From Hoplostethus atlanticus (Eukaryota; Chordata; Actinopteri; Trachichthyiformes; Trachichthyidae), in contig JAXDDX010000014.1 of NCBI GenBank assembly GCA_034670405.1, positions 4,778,501 through 4,842,500 on the forward strand: a stretch of 64,000 bases of DNA. Reading direction: 5' to 3'. A program made the translations under genes and the position numbers. Under the pieces are notes generated by a model. It ran no database searches. It worked only from the letters and a program-made list of their open reading frames with translations, and was not told the origin of the DNA. This document shows positions 53,501-64,000 of this stretch, one piece after another (position 1 is the first letter of the stretch; every line of letters begins with the position of its first letter).

Positions 53501-56030
53501 CTCATGTATCTTTTTGTCATGTTGGCCATTTGAAGTTTGTTTGATGTCTAACTAATGTGTTGCATTCATGTGCTGGTGGGAAAGTCTATCGTCCAGGATG
53601 TCCAAGTTGGCTGCTAAGCATTCACATGCTATTTTGCTGGAAAACAAACTATAAAACAAGCCATTACAGAGGCTGCAGCTTTGCAAGTTGGAGAGTTCAG
53701 CAGTTTGCACTCTACCAAGTACTGTAGGTTTGCATGTCTACTCTGCCTTTACTCCAAACTGTGACCATTCGATCCAGACCCTCTGTGACACAGCCAATCC
53801 GTTCACAGCACCACTATTCCCCCTAGCCTGTCACCTGTTGTTAATATACGCTGCCTAATCCATCCTGTACAATGTCAGCAGTTCAAAAGGGCGCAGTTCG
53901 TATTTTTGTCAACTTCAATTAGTGTGATATTCTTGTGGGTTGTGCGATCTCATTTCAGCACTCATGTCCCTTCAAAGGGACTAAAATGCATAGGGATTTC
54001 AGAATGTGACTACAGGAATGACACAATCATGGTATTCTTGCAGTGTGGTGTAATGCAATGAGATGCCCCCACTGCAATTCACAAGCTAGACTATTATGCA
54101 CATAATAGTAGGCAACTTTATTCTCAAGCTGTGGCTAACCAGTGGCTTGATCTGAGGACTTGAAAGACTTCTTTAGAAACTGGGAGTGACTGGTGAGACG
54201 ACAGTTGACTTGATTTCTTCTGTACTGTCTGGTAACAGAGTTATTATAGACTTTAACATAACGTTTGGTCTGCCGAGGAACTGGAGGGAATAAGCATCAC
54301 ACAGTTGTTGGTTTCCTGAAGTTTGGGTCAGTTTACAATATACTAATTTTCAGTTTCCTCACAATTGCAACAAATTCTGCCCTTTATATACCGAGTGTCG
54401 TCCTTCTCTTTCCCCCCTTCAGTGCTACTACATTTGACAAATACGAGAAAAGGTACTGAAACTTCATGGAAGTGCAATAACTTATTGTACTTTAATCACA
54501 CCCAAAACATATATGATAACACAAACATAAGTAAAATGATACCATCATTTCAAAAGACATATAGCTTAAAGCCATGAAAAGTTGGAAAAAACCTTTGCAA
54601 CTCATAATTATTGCATATCTAAAGAAAAACAAAATGTTCAAACACAACTTTGGAAACTCGATGCAATTAGTCCATACCCCACCAAAAGAAAAAGTGATAC
54701 ACTCAAATATGGTAAACTTCAATTGTCTCAAAATAAAACAATACATCAAATTAGTAACATTTCCAAGGGTCTTATAACACTACAAGTAAATCCATTTTGC
54801 ATGCACAAAAAATGTACATGCACACACAACAGCACACACATTTATATAATTATTAATTCCATACTGATTGCCTGACTTCAGTAGTATTAGAAAATGAAAA
54901 GATGACAGATGAAAGATGACATCATCACTCAGGGACAGGGAGCTACGCTGAGGGCGTCACCCTAGAAAAGGCAGCATTTGAGATGTTTGAAATCCAGAAT
55001 GAAGAAGCATAAATACATGTACACAGGACCGAGCAAAAGTGGTAAACTGAGTATTTATGGTGTAAACCTGAGCTACTGTATGTCCACGAGCTCCGTGCAG
55101 AAAGTGGTCAACCTTATCAAACCCCCGGAGACAACCATGCATCACGCAGACCAGAGCTGTTCCCAAAAGACTGACGGCTCTGTCTGTTCTGACACACAAT
55201 CCCACAATCCACAGCCTGCACACGGCCCAGTGTTAATTAAAAAGCCTGGCTCGGCCGCGCGGCTGTGCCTTGCCCCAGAGCCCCAGAGCCTCAGACCCTG
55301 TGGTGGGGGCTGAAGCTTTGGGCCAGTGGAAGAGAGCAAAGGCAGAGCCCCAGTGCAATTTTTTTTTCTTTGCGGGTGGAGGGGGGGGGTTCTTTGAAAG
55401 CAGAGCCATGACAGCTGAGGGGGAAGCATGTGTGAGGCATGTTTGTTTTGCATTTACCCCCTGAGCGCAGCTGTGTGCACTGTCCTTTTCCCAGAACACC
55501 GGAACACAGCAGACGCCCTCACGGCTCGCCCTTCTAGCAACCCCTCAACTAGGCCTGGGAGAGTAAAGAGGGCCCCATGGCCAGATTGCCAAAGAGACCC
55601 CTCTCAGTTTGGAGATATGTTACTGTGTAGTCAGGATCATGCATGTGCGTCAGATTTGAACTTGAGAGTAAAACTGGATGTAATTTGGAAGACCCCAAGG
55701 TGATCTGCAATGCTGACAGGTTGTACCCTGCATCCTGCTGGAGCGTACCTACCCAGAAGTAGAGTGAATGTGGTTCAGTTTAGGGAATTAGAGATGGTTC
55801 CTCTGCCTAAGGTGTAGTACAACGTATCAGGTTCCCTCTCCAAAACCATGAAGGCCTTTGTTATGATTTAGGCCCAAATCAGACCTTGCAAAAAATACAA
55901 AAACTCACGATGCCCCATTGATGAACCACATCTGCTATTTCTGTCACTGCTGGGAATCTGGATATAGTGTGATAGAGGTGAACGCAACGTTAAGGTGCTT
56001 CTCCCCTTCCCTCCCCTCCTCACACACACA

Positions 56031-56074
<44 letters not shown>

Positions 56075-56399
56075 TATGATTCCAAGCCCTGATAGTGGCA
56101 AACTGTGAGAGTGGAGGATGTAACAAGAGTTCAAACAGGGAACCTGATCCCGTATGATGCCTCATCCTGGCATGCTAGTGGTTTTACTAAAACCGGTCCT
56201 GCTCAGACCCCATGCCAAAAAAATGGATGAAGCTGGGCTCAAAAACCAGACAGCTCAACCCAGGTCTCCTGAAGCTGTGTACAGGAAGGGGGCATTGTCA
56301 CAGCATAGCAGCACTATCATGGCCATGTTCTCACGTTGTCTGTATACCATACTAACACACTGGGCTGAACTCAAGGCACCTACAGCATATAGTTCTAGT
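53501..56399. other. ext2-alx4 convergent interval
   Basis: No gene on either strand. It may hold the distal part of the alx4 3' UTR: on the minus strand an ATTAAA sits near 54,495. The GC-rich block around 55,230-55,360 and the stretch 54,895-54,965 are non-repetitive and could be regulatory. Open frames here are compositional. Confidence 0.5.
56021..56075. repeat. (CA)n microsatellite
   Basis: Near-perfect CA repeat, interrupted by CAAACA and TATA, in the presumed alx4 3' region. Confidence 0.95.
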
Positions 56400-58179
56400 T
56401 TTATTGTACTAGTGCCACTGTGACATCCTTCATTTAGAAATCCTCTTTACTCTTTCCACTCTGCTCTTCACTCTCCATGCTAAAATGATGGTTGTCATTG
56501 TCATTATGTTGGATGTAGGTGGTGAATAAAATCATGTTGCTTTTCTAGTGAAGTAGGACTAAGTGTCTTGGGTGGAGGATACAGTTCATATTTTCCCAAG
56601 CCTGTCAACCTGCAGTCTTGTGCCTAGTCTGCTGGAATACCACATCCAACTGGGATGTGGTCAAAATCGTACTCTCAGGGGCAAAACACTGGAGGTTTTC
56701 CATGAATAAAACTTGATTGATGGCTTTGAGAGAAAAAAAAAAATGTGAGAAAGAGAGAAAGGAATACAATAACACTTCTGCCAGTACTGCTCCAAGAGGT
56801 GCACCACAAAGACCATTTACCGGTGAGCCTTGACAGCCAGCCACGGTTACGGACGAGTCTGACATGGCTAGAATAGAAGAAGTTGTTGAACACTGACATC
56901 CTTTCAGCGTCTTAAAGTGTCAACACAGACTGTGTAATCTCCACCGGTCTCCTCTGTTTCAAAGGTGGCTGCTGCTGATTTGGTGTTATTTCTGGCAGAC
57001 TGACTGACTGGTGGGCACCTCTCTCCCCGAAACTCCTGAGAGAGGAAATGCAAGGGGCACGCAGGCATGTCCACTCTGAGTCTGTCCTCCTGAAAACAGA
57101 GCTGTGTCTGTCTGGAGACTGCCGCTCCCAGGCTCTTCAGCCCTAAGAGCAGCAGGCCTGCTGTGCCCCTCTCATACTCCCACACACCACTTCCTCACCC
57201 CCTCTTCCTCCAGCCCTCCATCCCTTCCTCTCTCTGGGCTCCAGACTGTGGACATCAGCAGGCCAAGTCAGTGTGGCAGGTGGATCTCTCACTCTGACCA
57301 TACTAAAACAAACCACATTTAATCTGTTTGACTTTTAAGCGATGGAAGACAGAACCAAAGCTAACTGTTTTAAAGATGGAAATGCAAACCAGAGGTGGTT
57401 GTTTCAGCTTTCCATTTTGTGTTGAATCTGAGAAAGTTCATAATATGACAGATATACTGGATATAGTTTTTTGTAGCACAATCTTTGCTCCATCTTGACT
57501 CAAGTTACATACCTCTGCTTGTGGTAATGCTGATAAAGATTGCCTTAGAATACTATTGGTATGGCATGTAACAACAATATCAGTATTTCAGTTTGTTTAA
57601 GGATGCTTGCTGAATTTTTTTTTGTCAAAATCAGTACCGAAATGATTGGAGGAAAAAAATAACACTGGAATTTAAATAACAAGATAACAAAATAATAAAA
57701 CAACACCTGAACAGGAAAACTACAATGACATTGAAAGCACTGTACAAACAGCATTTTCTGTATTTTAGCAAATAAGTGCACGGATTTGTTTGAAATAATT
57801 AAACTTTTTTTTCTCATTGTTTCCTTTTGCCTCTCTTTCATTGCTATACTGCAGCTTGTGTTCTACGGTACAGCATCGCCTCTCATGCAGCACTCCGCAA
57901 TGCTCGCTCGCTTACGGTAGTTCCTTTCTCCCACCAGAGGCATGGAGGATTTCAAATCGGTAATGTCATGTCACTTATCTTGCCACATGTCTTGCTGTTT
58001 TCTCTTCGAGTAATCATCACCCATCCACGCATTGCATAATGATTTTGTTGCAACATGTTTGAAGGTAGTCACCGTTGCCTTAATAGTTATACATTTTAGT
58101 GTCCCCCTCACCCTATGTTGGGTTTGTTTAGACATTTCAGGGGTCAAGAAGGCTCCCCTGTCCAGCAGGTATTAACACA
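56400..58179 (-). other. alx4: alx4 3' untranslated region (minimum extent)
   Basis: Non-coding sequence after the alx4 stop in transcript direction. A minus-strand AATAAA lies at 56,405-56,400. The mammalian ALX4 3' UTR is several kilobases, so it may continue to about 54,470. Confidence 0.4.
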
Positions 58180-63555
<5,376 letters not shown>

Positions 63556-64000
63556 CTGGAGAGACAGGAAGAGAGATGAAAGACCATTAGTATTGGTATA
63601 TATGTATTACCCTATGTCTAAAGATGAAGAAAACCATCATGTGATGTAGTACAAAACGTAGTATTATGACCTGGCTATTATTGACACCATATGTCATTTT
63701 CTGAGGACAGCGTATGAAAGTAAAATAAGATAGATTTGCATTCATGGCATCATGTTCTGCTGCAACAGGAACAGACTTTTCTTTGAGACCTTTCAGTTAT
63801 GAGGATTTAGCGATTCAGAGTTAGCTGACTTAAGTCACTGTGTAAGTTCTTCAGATGAAAAAGAAAATATGTGGGGAAAGCTGTTTATATTCAGTCTTGG
63901 GCTACACAGATGCTTAACTCCTACGCTATTCTGAGAAATTGGTTTTGGTTGATCACATTTTTTAGATCTTTGAGAAATGCCCATATGAAATTTAAATATA
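63556..64000 (-). other. alx4: alx4 intron 1, right edge of window
   Basis: No exon visible. The sequence just beyond the exon start is the pyrimidine tract (in minus sense) of its acceptor. alx4 exon 1 must lie past 64,000. Confidence 0.7.

Noticed and set aside
55142-55499. GC-rich minus-strand open frames of ~100 codons
   Set aside because: Low-complexity composition (Pro/Leu/Ser); no homology; more likely non-coding GC-rich DNA near alx4.

Overview
The window is nuclear DNA of a ray-finned (teleost) fish. Coding sequence is split into short exons with consensus GT/AG junctions and compact introns, CA/TG microsatellites are frequent, and several dispersed-repeat remnants (including an 'AAAGCGTCTGCTAAATG' tail) are of types common in fish genomes. 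The joined exons give three vertebrate proteins that I recognise by sequence. No bacterial, viral, CRISPR or organellar features are present.

Layout. 1-13,740 is non-coding: intergenic, or the first intron of the following gene. It holds a nearly perfect 760-bp tandem duplication, a decayed Penelope-like retroelement fragment, a possible non-autonomous hAT element, ATT microsatellites and a dispersed repeat present twice in opposite orientation. 13,741-~29,930 (+) is dagla, diacylglycerol lipase alpha: 19 coding exons, 1,085 codons plus stop, then a ~2.5-kb 3' UTR. ~31,650-~53,500 (+) is ext2, the exostosin heparan-sulfate co-polymerase: 14 coding exons, about 719 codons, with a one-base frameshift in coding exon 11 as sequenced. 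58,180-63,555 (-) holds the last three exons of alx4, an aristaless-type homeobox gene that converges on ext2; its first exon lies beyond the right edge.

Relations. The genes are not an operon and act in unrelated pathways: dagla makes the endocannabinoid 2-AG at neuronal membranes, ext2 elongates heparan sulfate in the Golgi, and alx4 is a craniofacial and limb transcription factor. The ext2-alx4 convergent pair is also neighbouring in mammals (the human 11p11.2 exostosis/parietal-foramina region), whereas human DAGLA is elsewhere on chromosome 11. The long ext2 and alx4 introns have AT-rich, TAAT-bearing stretches that could be alx4 regulatory DNA.

The most unusual signal is in dagla intron 17. 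At 22,608 a good splice acceptor opens a 155-codon Ser/Pro-rich reading frame, in phase with coding exon 17, followed by a stop and a downstream ATTAAA signal. It looks like an undescribed alternative terminal exon. It would give an 818-residue lipase that keeps the catalytic domain but swaps the Homer-binding regulatory tail for an unrelated one.
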